Origin: Deinococcales bacterium
Lineage (GTDB): Bacteria; Deinococcota; Deinococci; Deinococcales; JAAFIG01
DNA length: 64,000 nucleotides
NCBI GenBank assembly: GCA_025352125.1
Contig: JANXTZ010000037.1
Coordinates: 1-64,000 of the forward strand
Reading direction: 5' to 3'
Under the pieces are notes generated by a model that was not told the DNA's origin, did not search any database, and was given only the letters and a program-made list of their open reading frames with translations. This document shows, one piece after another, positions 51,497 to 58,933 of this stretch. Position 1 is the first letter of the stretch, and the number at the start of each line of letters is the position of its first letter. A program made the position numbers and the translations under genes.

Positions 51497-52864
51497 ATGA
51501 CACTCGAGATTCAAAATATTTCTCAAACCTGGGATGTGATCGTGGTTGGCGGCGGCACGGCTGGGGCGATAGCGGGCATTGCCTCGGCTCGAGCGGGCGC
51601 GAAAACCTTGGTGGTTGAAGCGCTCGGTAGCTTGGGCGGAAGCGGCACAAACGCGCAAGTCACGCCCTTAATGCGCAATGTCTCGAGTGGGCAAAACTTA
51701 AACCGTGGCATCACTGACGAATTAAAACAACGCCTGATCGCCCGTTGTGACGGCGCGATTGACCGAAACAACAACGATAACTGGTTTAACCCCGAAGGCA
51801 TGAAATTCGTGCTCGAGCGAATGCTGATTGAATCTGGCGGTGAGATTTTGTATCACACGCATTTTGTGGCGTCAGAACTCGAGAACAAAAAAATCTCGAG
51901 CATCGTGGTTCACAACAAGGACGGACTCTCGAGGTTGAGGGCGCACACGTTTATTGACGCGACTGGCGATGCGGATGTCAGTGTCAGCGCTGGCGTTCCG
52001 TTTGACGCTGGAGATGCTGAGGGCGTGCATCAATCCATGAGTTTAAGATTTATTCTCGGCGGTGTTGACCTCGAGAAACTCTGCGGCTTTCTGACGCAGC
52101 ACGGGCAGGCGCAGGAGAGCCAGAAATTCATGCACTTTTGGATGGTCTGGGAGAAGAACTCCACGCTCGAACCACTGTTTCGTCAAGCTGTATCTGACGG
52201 CGTGCTGCTCGAACGGGACGGTGATTATTTTCAGGGTTTCAGCATCCCTGGAATGCCTGGTTGCATCAGTTTCAACTGCCCGCGTCTGGATGCCGATTTG
52301 AACGACGGCGCGAGCGCCTGGACGCTTTCCAGGGCGCAGGTGGACGGCAAACTGGCAATTGATCGGCTCTTAAATTTTTGCCGCAAGTACCTGACGGGTT
52401 GCGAGCACAGTTTTATCACCAGTTACGCCCCAATGGTCGGCGTGCGCGAAACCAGACGCATTCGCGGGCAGTACATGCTGACGCTCGAGGATATTCTTGA
52501 ATGCAAAAAGTTTGAGGATGCGATTTGCAGAAACCATTACCCTGTGGACATTCACACGCCACGCGGCAAGAAATTGGTCCACGAACGCACGGGCGCGTAC
52601 CCGTACTTTCAACCCGATGCGTTTCATGAAATCCCGTACCGCAGTTTAATCCCGCTCGAGATTGAGAATTTGCTCGTACCTGGACGTTGCGCCAGCGCGA
52701 CCTTCGAGGCGCAAAGCGCGATTCGGGTTCAACAAAATTGTCACAGCATGGGTGAAGCCGCAGGGCTTGCCGCCGCGTGGTGCAGCAAGGACAAGATTGG
52801 TGTGCGTGAAGTGTCTGTATTGGAGTTACGAAAGGCTTTGATCGCCCAGGGCGCGAACTTGTAA
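51497..52864 (+). CDS. FAD-dependent oxidoreductase (FAD_oxidored type)
   Basis: 455 residues from ATG 51497. Dinucleotide fold VIVVGGGTAGAIAGIASARAG (about 14-34) and VVEALGSLGGSGTNAQV, then an internal FAD motif FIDATGDADVSVSAG (about 152), and a final LLVPGRCASATFEAQSAIRVQ flavin-binding region. Resembles glucose-inhibited-division-like FAD proteins found near transporters; substrate unknown. TAA stop is part of the next gene's -10 box. Confidence 0.8.
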   Translation: MTLEIQNISQTWDVIVVGGGTAGAIAGIASARAGAKTLVVEALGSLGGSGTNAQVTPLMRNVSSGQNLNRGITDELKQRLIARCDGAIDRNNNDNWFNPEGMKFVLERMLIESGGEILYHTHFVASELENKKISSIVVHNKDGLSRLRAHTFIDATGDADVSVSAGVPFDAGDAEGVHQSMSLRFILGGVDLEKLCGFLTQHGQAQESQKFMHFWMVWEKNSTLEPLFRQAVSDGVLLERDGDYFQGFSIPGMPGCISFNCPRLDADLNDGASAWTLSRAQVDGKLAIDRLLNFCRKYLTGCEHSFITSYAPMVGVRETRRIRGQYMLTLEDILECKKFEDAICRNHYPVDIHTPRGKKLVHERTGAYPYFQPDAFHEIPYRSLIPLEIENLLVPGRCASATFEAQSAIRVQQNCHSMGEAAGLAAAWCSKDKIGVREVSVLELRKALIAQGANL

Positions 52865-52867
52865 ACT
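52862..52867 (+). promoter_or_regulatory. -10 box of the aminotransferase gene, overlapping a stop codon
   Basis: TAAACT contains the TAA stop of the FAD enzyme gene; six bases before ATG 52874. Confidence 0.6.
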
Positions 52868-52873
52868 GAGCAC

Positions 52874-53947
52874 ATGAACACGATTCACTTCACCCGTGGC
52901 ATCCCAGCCGACGAATCCTACCCACTCGAGCAACTGGCAAGCTGTGCCGAAGCGGTGATGCGCGGACCTAACGCGCTCGAGACCATGAAATACGGCACGG
53001 GTTTTGGTTTCACGCCCCTGCGCGAGATTCTGGCGGCGCAAAACAACGTCAAGCTCGAGAATGTGATTGTCGGCAACGGCAGTCTTGGCTTTATTGATTT
53101 GATGGGCGTCAGTGTTTTACAGGCTGGGGACACGGTTTTTGTCGAATCGCCAACTTATGACCGCGTGCTGACCTTGTTCAGACGGCACGGCATCAAGGTT
53201 GTGAGCATTCCGCTCGAGCCTGACGGCATCAACCTTGAGGCGTTAACCAAAGCGCTCGAGAGTCACAAACCAAAAATTGTGTATTTGATTGCCGATTTTC
53301 AGAATCCTTCGGGCGCGACCATGAGCCTGACGAAACGTCAAGCGGTGGTCGAACTTGCCGCCAAGCACGATTTCTTGATTCTCGAGGATGCACCGTACCG
53401 CCCACTGCGTTACCGTGGCACGCAAATTGCCAGCCTGTTTGATCTCGATCCCGAGCGCGTGATGCAGATGTCGAGTTACACCAAGCAAATCAGCCCTGGC
53501 GTTCGCGTGGGTTCGTTGGTTGGTCCCGCCAGACCACTGGCGCAACTGGCAAAAGCCGCCAACGACACCTACATTTCCGCCGCTTTTTTGGGACAAGCCA
53601 CCGTCGCAGAATTCTTACAGCGCGGCTTGCTCGAGCCTCAGCTGGAAAGCTTACGGAACTTGTACCGTCCTCGTCTCGAGGCGGTTATTGCGGCACTCGA
53701 GACTCATTTACCAAACGCCAGGTTTATCAAACCCGACGGCGGTTTTTTCTTGTCGGTCACACTGCCCGAAGGCTCGAGCGTGAGTTCTTTGATGGAACGC
53801 GGCAAGGATGTGAACTTGACCTTCACCGATGGTCGCGGGTTTTTTCCTGTTGCCAGCGACGGCGAACGCTTTTTGCGCCTGCCATTTTGCGCGCTCACGC
53901 CCGAAGAACTCAGCGAGGGCATCAAACGGCTCTCGAGCATTGTTTAA
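52874..53947 (+). CDS. PLP-dependent aminotransferase, class I/II (2-aminoadipate type)
   Basis: 357 residues. VIVGNGSLGFIDLMGVSVL, substrate loop ESPTYDRVL, ADFQNPSGATMS, LILEDAPYRPLRY and the Schiff-base Lys in SSYTKQISPGVRVG (about 204). This is the MocR/LysN-like fold without a GntR domain, so an enzyme such as a 2-aminoadipate or branched/aromatic aminotransferase. Confidence 0.88.
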   Translation: MNTIHFTRGIPADESYPLEQLASCAEAVMRGPNALETMKYGTGFGFTPLREILAAQNNVKLENVIVGNGSLGFIDLMGVSVLQAGDTVFVESPTYDRVLTLFRRHGIKVVSIPLEPDGINLEALTKALESHKPKIVYLIADFQNPSGATMSLTKRQAVVELAAKHDFLILEDAPYRPLRYRGTQIASLFDLDPERVMQMSSYTKQISPGVRVGSLVGPARPLAQLAKAANDTYISAAFLGQATVAEFLQRGLLEPQLESLRNLYRPRLEAVIAALETHLPNARFIKPDGGFFLSVTLPEGSSVSSLMERGKDVNLTFTDGRGFFPVASDGERFLRLPFCALTPEELSEGIKRLSSIV

Positions 53948-53953
53948 AATCCT

Positions 53954-53982
53954 TTGAGATTTGACGCCAAATCGGTCAGAAT
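53954..53982 (+). promoter_or_regulatory. Promoter of the pseudouridine synthase gene (leaderless)
   Basis: TTGAGA (53954-53959), 17-bp spacer, CAGAAT (53977-53982), six bases, GTG 53989. Confidence 0.55.
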
Positions 53983-53988
53983 GCGCGG

Positions 53989-54936
53989 GTGAGTTTAGAA
54001 TTGATCCGCGCAACCGCCGAAATCGGTCGTCTCGATGTGGTGGCTGCCAAAATTGCTGGTGTTTCCCGAGCCTTGATGCAAACCTGGGTGCAAGCTGGGG
54101 CGGTGCTGGTCAACGGCAAGCCTGTCATCAAGGGCAGTTTTTACCTCAAGGGCGGCGAGTCGCTCGAGATTCAACCTGTGCCCGAAGCGCCCAGCGATGT
54201 GCTGCCCGAGAACATTCCGTTAACGGTCTTGTTTGAGGACGAGCATATTATTGCGATTGACAAACCTGCCGGCATGTTGGTACATCCCGCCTCGGGGGTC
54301 TACTCGGGGACGCTGGTGAACGCGCTGTTGGGGCGCGTGCCCTTGGCGCTCGAGGGTGAAGATTTTGGGGCGGAAGGCTACCGACCAGGCATCGTACACC
54401 GTTTGGATCAGGACACCAGCGGCGTGATGGTCGTGGCGAAAACCCGAGCTGCGCACGCAAGTTTGAGCGCCGCGTTTGCCAACCGCACAACCAAAAAGTA
54501 TTACCTTGCGATTACTGTTGGCGTGCCTTCCGAACAGGTTCGGGTCGATGCGCCCGTGGGTCGTCACCCTGTCGCGCGGGTCAAAATGAGTGTGGGTGGC
54601 ACAAACGCTCGAGATGCCCGCACGGATTTCTTGGTGCTGCGAACCGCGCCACTCGAGAAACCAAGCCATGCACTGGTGCAAAGCCAGATTTACACGGGGC
54701 GCACCCATCAAATTCGGGTGCATTTGCAGCACATCAAAACCCCAGTCTTGGGCGACACCGTGTACGGCAAAACCTCGAGTTTGATAGACCGTCAGGCGCT
54801 TCACGCCTGGCGACTCGAGATTCATCATCCGATCACGGACGGGTTAATCAAACTCGAGTGCAGCCCACCCGAGGATTTTATCAACGCCTGGCTTGGGGTT
54901 GGTGGCGTGTGGAACAGCCCGAGCGCCCAGAGTTGA
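53989..54936 (+). CDS. RluA-family pseudouridine synthase (RluD-like)
   Basis: 315 residues. N-terminal S4 domain (GRLDVVAAKIAGVSRALMQTWVQAGAVLVNGK in outline), catalytic core with YRPGIVHRLDQDTSGVMVVAK (about 132-152; catalytic Asp in HRLDQDTSG) and IYTGRTHQIRVHL. Modifies U to pseudouridine in 23S rRNA. A degenerate copy of the C-terminal part lies 1.1 kb downstream at 56095. Confidence 0.93.
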   Translation: MSLELIRATAEIGRLDVVAAKIAGVSRALMQTWVQAGAVLVNGKPVIKGSFYLKGGESLEIQPVPEAPSDVLPENIPLTVLFEDEHIIAIDKPAGMLVHPASGVYSGTLVNALLGRVPLALEGEDFGAEGYRPGIVHRLDQDTSGVMVVAKTRAAHASLSAAFANRTTKKYYLAITVGVPSEQVRVDAPVGRHPVARVKMSVGGTNARDARTDFLVLRTAPLEKPSHALVQSQIYTGRTHQIRVHLQHIKTPVLGDTVYGKTSSLIDRQALHAWRLEIHHPITDGLIKLECSPPEDFINAWLGVGGVWNSPSAQS

Positions 54937-54977
54937 TGTTGTGGGGCTTGTCTTAGCCTGACCTCACCCTCTTGCGC

Positions 54978-54983
54978 TAAAGT
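54978..54983 (+). promoter_or_regulatory. -10 box deciding the start at 54990
   Basis: TAAAGT. Six bases downstream is the second of two adjacent ATGs, 54990, which fits the local rule better than 54987. Confidence 0.5.
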
Positions 54984-54989
54984 TTCATG

Positions 54990-56036
54990 ATGTTCAAAGT
55001 GTTGCCGCTTTTACTGATACTGTTGTGCTGCACACCTCTGGCTGAGATTCAATCCCGAACTTACCGAATGGGGTTTCAAAATCTCCCACCTCGACCCGAC
55101 GTGAATCAGGCGTTGCAAACCCTCGAGCTTTGGACAAAACGGGCTGACGCCGCCATTTTTCACATTGATGTTCCCTGGAAGGGCTTGATTGAGGGCAAAA
55201 CACCACAAGAACTCTTGGCGGCGAATCAATTGCCGGTGGCGAATTATTTTCGGCAAAAAAACCTGATGCTGGTCGTGATGTTGGACATCACCAATGGTCT
55301 AAACCGTGCCGAGGAAGCGCCAGAGTTGGTGGCGGCAGGACGAAGTTTGAAAGAAACCAGTATTCAAAACCTGTACCGTGCTTACGCCCTGGCTGTCACC
55401 CAGTTGATTCAACCCGATTATCTGGGTTTGGCGGCAGAAACAAATTTGATTCATTTGGCAAATCCAGGTCTTTATTCGGTGCTGGTTTCGGCAGTGAATG
55501 CCGCCGCAAACGATGTGGGAAAACTCAAACCGGGCATCAAACGTTTTGTCAGCCTTCAAGTGGATACCGCCTGGGGGCGTTTTCAGGGAAACAATGTTTT
55601 TATTGGCGCAGAACAAGACTTTCTTGATTTTCCATTTTTACAAGCTGTCGGACTTTCCTCTTACCCGTATCTGGCGCACTACAACACGCCCGAAGAAATC
55701 CCACTCGATTACCTTTCAAGGGTGGTCAAAGGACACAACCTGCCAACGTTGCTGGTCGAGGGCGGCTGGTCCTCGAGTTCCGGAACGGGTTTTAATTCAA
55801 ACCCGAACCTGCAAGCCAGGTACATTCGGCAAATGGCACAGCAAGCCGATCAAGCCAAATTGTTGGGGGTTTTTCAATTGCAATTTGCCGACCTGGACGG
55901 CAAAGCTTTTTATCCAGATGGCAACCTGCCCGGCAACCTCGAGCCATTCTTGCATTTGGGTTTGGTCACCAGCGACCTTGATCCCAAACCTGCTCTGGCG
56001 GCTTGGGATCAATTGTTTGCCCGCGCCTTGCGTTAA
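54990..56036 (+). CDS. Putative lipoprotein with glycoside-hydrolase-like TIM barrel
   Basis: 348 residues. Signal MFKVLPLLLILLCC, with Cys13/14 as lipid site. The mature part has barrel features: FHIDVPWKGLIEGK, LMLVVMLDITNG, YLGLAAETNLIHLANP (candidate acid Glu, as in A/T-E-x-N) and LLVEGGWSSS (candidate nucleophile Glu), like GH53 or related clan-A enzymes. Activity is inferred. It sits between a complete and a fragmentary RluA gene. Confidence 0.6.
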   Translation: MFKVLPLLLILLCCTPLAEIQSRTYRMGFQNLPPRPDVNQALQTLELWTKRADAAIFHIDVPWKGLIEGKTPQELLAANQLPVANYFRQKNLMLVVMLDITNGLNRAEEAPELVAAGRSLKETSIQNLYRAYALAVTQLIQPDYLGLAAETNLIHLANPGLYSVLVSAVNAAANDVGKLKPGIKRFVSLQVDTAWGRFQGNNVFIGAEQDFLDFPFLQAVGLSSYPYLAHYNTPEEIPLDYLSRVVKGHNLPTLLVEGGWSSSSGTGFNSNPNLQARYIRQMAQQADQAKLLGVFQLQFADLDGKAFYPDGNLPGNLEPFLHLGLVTSDLDPKPALAAWDQLFARALR

Positions 56037-56094
56037 AGCAGGCAATTCAGTGATTTTATAATTATCAACCTAAAAATTGTGTTGAAACCTCGAG

Positions 56095-56205
56095 CTTCGT
56101 ACTTGGCGACTCGAGATTCACCCTTCGGTCAGACACGCACCCATCAAGCTCGGGTGCAGTCCACTTGAGGATGCGATCAACGCTTGGGTTGTTCGTCTCA
56201 GTTGA
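56095..56205 (+). pseudogene. C-terminal remnant of an RluA-family gene
   Basis: A 36-codon open stretch ending in TGA reads TWRLEIH then IKLGCSPLEDAINAW, aligning with the last part of the synthase ending at 54936 (AWRLEIH, IKLECSPPEDFINAW). DNA identity is visible over about 100 bp. No start and no upstream part remain. Overlaps the convergent gene's end by eight bases. Confidence 0.75.
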
Positions 56206-56980
56206 GTGCCCGTGTCCCCTTTGGCAACTCTCCGCCAGCATTCAGCGCGGCTGCCGCATCTTGCAGCGCCGTCAACGCGACCCGTTGCGTGAACGGTCCA
56301 GTCGAAACACGAGCAACACCCAGAGCCTCGAGTTCCAGAGCTGGCAGACTGACCCCTGGCACGCTGATGACAGTCAATTTCTGTTGTCCGAACGCCTCGA
56401 CCAGCAATTTGATCTCGTCCCTCGCCACCAATCCCGGTACGAACACGACTGGAGCGCCAGCCTCGAGAAAGGCGCGTCCACGGCGAATTGCCTCGTCCAA
56501 CGTTTGGCTGCGCGGGGTGTTGGTATCCGCACGTAAAAGCGCGTCGGTGCGGGCATTGAGCACAAAATCGATGCCAGCCTCACGCCCAGCCGCCAGCACG
56601 TCCTTGACCGCCGCGACCGCCTGATCGAGCGGTTTCATCTGATCTTCGAGGTTGCCGCCAACCACACCGGCGGCAATGGCTTTTCGTGCCGTTTCGCCAG
56701 GGTTGCCGTAACCGGCTTCAAAGTCCATGCTGACGGGCAGATTGACCGCCGCGACGATGCGCCGAACCATGTCCAGATGAAGCTCGAGCGGGATGTTCTC
56801 GCCGTCCTTGTATCCGAACGTGGCGGCAATCGAATGGCTGGCGGTGGCGAGCGCCGTCGTGCCTGGCGTGGCGGCAACAACTTGCGCCGACACGACATCC
56901 CAAACGTTGGTCAGGGTCAGAATCTGCGGTGCGCGGTGAAGCTCGAGCAGCGTGCGGGCACGGGTGGCAAGATCGGTCAT
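56198..56980 (-). CDS. Isocitrate lyase/PEP mutase superfamily enzyme
   Basis: 260 residues from ATG 56980. TNVWDVVSAQVVAAT, metal-binding SMDFEAGYGN, GVVGGNLEDQ, FVLNARTDALLR and VPGLVARDEIK follow the 2-methylisocitrate lyase/phosphonomutase/oxaloacetate hydrolase pattern. The KKCGH-type lyase catalytic motif is absent, so likely a C-C lyase or hydrolase of another member of the superfamily. GC-rich with fewer CTCGAG than its neighbours (four in 780 bp). Confidence 0.85.
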   Translation of the reverse strand: MTDLATRARTLLELHRAPQILTLTNVWDVVSAQVVAATPGTTALATASHSIAATFGYKDGENIPLELHLDMVRRIVAAVNLPVSMDFEAGYGNPGETARKAIAAGVVGGNLEDQMKPLDQAVAAVKDVLAAGREAGIDFVLNARTDALLRADTNTPRSQTLDEAIRRGRAFLEAGAPVVFVPGLVARDEIKLLVEAFGQQKLTVISVPGVSLPALELEALGVARVSTGPFTQRVALTALQDAAAALNAGGELPKGTRALN

Positions 56981-56986
56981 GGACTC

Positions 56987-56992
56987 AATATA
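56987..56992 (-). promoter_or_regulatory. -10 box of the PEP-mutase-family gene (leaderless)
   Basis: TATATT six bases before ATG 56980. Confidence 0.55.
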
Positions 56993-57069
56993 AGCCATCC
57001 CATTCGAAGGGCGTGTCGTGGCTGGTACATGAATCGTTTCCTCTCAATATACCCTTCGATTTGAGCCTA

Positions 57070-57702
57070 TCAACGCACGAAACGCGTCAACACCTCGAGC
57101 GGCAAACGGTGGTGCGCCAAGCCCTCTTCTGTGCCGCGACCAAGTGCGATCAACGCCGTGACCTGGGCGTGTTCGGGAATCTCGAGCAGGACTTTGACCT
57201 CGTTGGGTTTGAAGCCCAGCATCACACTGGTGTCATAACCCAAACCCCTGGCGGCAAGCGTCAAATACCCAATGGCAATGTAACTCATGCGGGCGGCAAA
57301 TTCGGTGTTCGCTTCCAATGGTTTAGAGCCGTAAGCGCGTTCAACCGAGACTTTGAACTTCTCAATTTTTTCGGGGTCAGCCAGCACTTCAGGACGTGCC
57401 AACAGTTCGGTCGGTTGATGAAATTCTGCGCCGTCCGCAACCACGGCAATCACCACAGGCGCACCGCCAACCTGTTTTTGACCGTTTGCGGCAAGCTCGA
57501 GCTTTGCTTTCACCTCCTGGTTGGTCACGACCACAAAACGCCAGGGCTGCATGTTGAAGGCACTCTGGGCGAGGCTGGTCAGGCGCAAAATCTCGAGTAA
57601 ATCGGCTTCGGGCATGGGGGCTTGCTCGAATTGGCGCACGCTGCGACGGCTTTCGATGGCTTCTTTGATGGTGCTGGCGGCTGGTCTGAGGGTCTGGGTC
57701 AT
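57070..57702 (-). CDS. Nitroreductase family FMN protein
   Basis: 210 residues. FMN-binding RRSVRQFEQAPMP (19-31), SAFNMQPWRFVVVTN, AIGYLTLAARGLGYDTSVMLGF and LIALGRGTEE. NAD(P)H-dependent reduction of nitro compounds or quinones; physiological substrate unknown. Confidence 0.9.
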   Translation of the reverse strand: MTQTLRPAASTIKEAIESRRSVRQFEQAPMPEADLLEILRLTSLAQSAFNMQPWRFVVVTNQEVKAKLELAANGQKQVGGAPVVIAVVADGAEFHQPTELLARPEVLADPEKIEKFKVSVERAYGSKPLEANTEFAARMSYIAIGYLTLAARGLGYDTSVMLGFKPNEVKVLLEIPEHAQVTALIALGRGTEEGLAHHRLPLEVLTRFVR

Positions 57703-57709
57703 GGGACGG

Positions 57710-57715
57710 ATTTTA
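57710..57715 (-). promoter_or_regulatory. -10 box of the nitroreductase gene (leaderless)
   Basis: TAAAAT seven bases before ATG 57702. Confidence 0.5.
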
Positions 57716-57778
57716 AGGCGAGATTCTGGTTGGAGGCGTGCTGCTGACTACGTTTTTGATGTCACTTGCAAAACACAA

Positions 57779-57811
57779 ACCTTGGACTTGCAGGACTTGA
57801 CAAGGTAAACT
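57779..57811 (+). promoter_or_regulatory. Promoter and possible autoregulatory operator of the MerR gene
   Basis: TTGGAC (57782-57787), 18-bp spacer, TAAACT (57806-57811), seven bases to ATG 57819. An inverted repeat ACCTTG (57779-57784) and CAAGGT (57801-57806) overlaps both boxes, as expected for an operator bound by a MerR dimer. Confidence 0.5.
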
Positions 57812-57818
57812 CTGGGGT

Positions 57819-58397
57819 ATGGATTCAAACTTGAAAACCGAATTGATCGCGGGCGTGACCCAAACGCGTCTGGCAGGACTGGCAGGAATCTCAAGTGCGA
57901 CGTTACGCAATTACGAAAAAGAGGGCTTGTTAAAAAGTTTGGAGCGTGAAGGCAAGAAGGTTTATGACCTGGATGCTTTTGATGCGCTCGAGATGGTCAA
58001 GATGTTACGCGCTGAGGGGTTGGGCTTGAAAGAAATTGGACTGAAAATTGCTGGCTCGAGTGCGGAAAAAACCGTGACCATCAACGGCAAAGACGCTGAT
58101 GCACTTCGCGTCGAAATTGAGGGCTTGCGTGCCAAATTGGCTGGCGAGCGTGACAAGTTAAAAGAGTTGTCTGAAAAAATTGGCAAGCGCGTTTTGAAGT
58201 ACAAAAACGAGATTGTGCTGACAGTCGAGGAGTTAAAAGCCATCGCCGAATTGCGCCAGCAAAACGTGCGCCGAGCGCTGCAAGTCGAACGCCGCGCCAA
58301 AACCGTGGTTGCCAATTTGCAGTACAAAAAGAATGCCCCAAACGTGATTCGTTTTGATTTGCCACAAAAAGTGAAACCAGGCAAGAAACGCAAGTAA
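57819..58397 (+). CDS. MerR-like transcriptional regulator with coiled coil
   Basis: 192 residues. MerR-type helix-turn-helix (TQTRLAGLAGISSATLRNYEKEGLL, about 14-38, and VYDLDAFDALEMVKMLRAEGLGLKEIG), then a long coiled coil (about 95-165), and a very basic C-terminus. No metal-binding Cys are visible. Divergent from the nitroreductase gene, which it might control. Confidence 0.8.
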   Translation: MDSNLKTELIAGVTQTRLAGLAGISSATLRNYEKEGLLKSLEREGKKVYDLDAFDALEMVKMLRAEGLGLKEIGLKIAGSSAEKTVTINGKDADALRVEIEGLRAKLAGERDKLKELSEKIGKRVLKYKNEIVLTVEELKAIAELRQQNVRRALQVERRAKTVVANLQYKKNAPNVIRFDLPQKVKPGKKRK

Positions 58398-58442
58398 TCA
58401 AACATTGTGTGCCTTATCGACGAATGTGCCTCGAGTAGCATT

Positions 58443-58448
58443 TAAGAT
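58443..58448 (+). promoter_or_regulatory. -10 box of iorA (leaderless)
   Basis: TAAGAT five bases before ATG 58454. Confidence 0.45.
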
Positions 58449-58453
58449 AAACC

Positions 58454-58933
58454 ATGCTCAAACTCGAGATTAACCAGCGCTCCTGGGATGTTCCAGATTT
58501 TCAAGCCGACGAGATGCTGGTCTGGGTGTTGCGAGATACCTTGGGGCTGACCGGAACGCGTTTTGGTTGCGGCGTTGGCGTCTGCGGCTCGTGCAATGTG
58601 CTGATTAATGGCGTGCCAACCCGCTCATGCCAAACCCCGACTGCCGACGCCGTGGGCAAGAAAATCATCACCCTGGAGGGGCTGGCAAAAGGCACGGGTG
58701 AAAACATCAAGCTTCACCCCGTGCAAGCCGCTTTTCTCGAGAATCCATTGCAGTGCTGCTGGTGCATGAGCGGTCACATCATGAACGCGGTGGCGCTGCT
58801 CGAGCAGAACCCGAACCCCAACGCGCCGCAGATTGATAGCGCCATGAACGAAAATTACTGCCGTTGCGGCGGTTACAACACCATTCGCAAAAACGTGACT
58901 CGAGCCGCCGAAATTGCGGGAGGTCGCTCATGA
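58454..58933 (+). CDS. iorA: (2Fe-2S) subunit of a molybdenum hydroxylase, IorA-like
   Basis: 159 residues. Plant-type cluster FGCGVGVCGSC (about 37-47) plus later Cys, and a second cluster CCWCMSGH and YCRCGGY. Passes electrons from the molybdopterin subunit. Its stop overlaps the next start in ATGA. Isoquinoline 1-oxidoreductase is the nearest named pattern; substrate not certain. Confidence 0.9.
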   Translation: MLKLEINQRSWDVPDFQADEMLVWVLRDTLGLTGTRFGCGVGVCGSCNVLINGVPTRSCQTPTADAVGKKIITLEGLAKGTGENIKLHPVQAAFLENPLQCCWCMSGHIMNAVALLEQNPNPNAPQIDSAMNENYCRCGGYNTIRKNVTRAAEIAGGRS

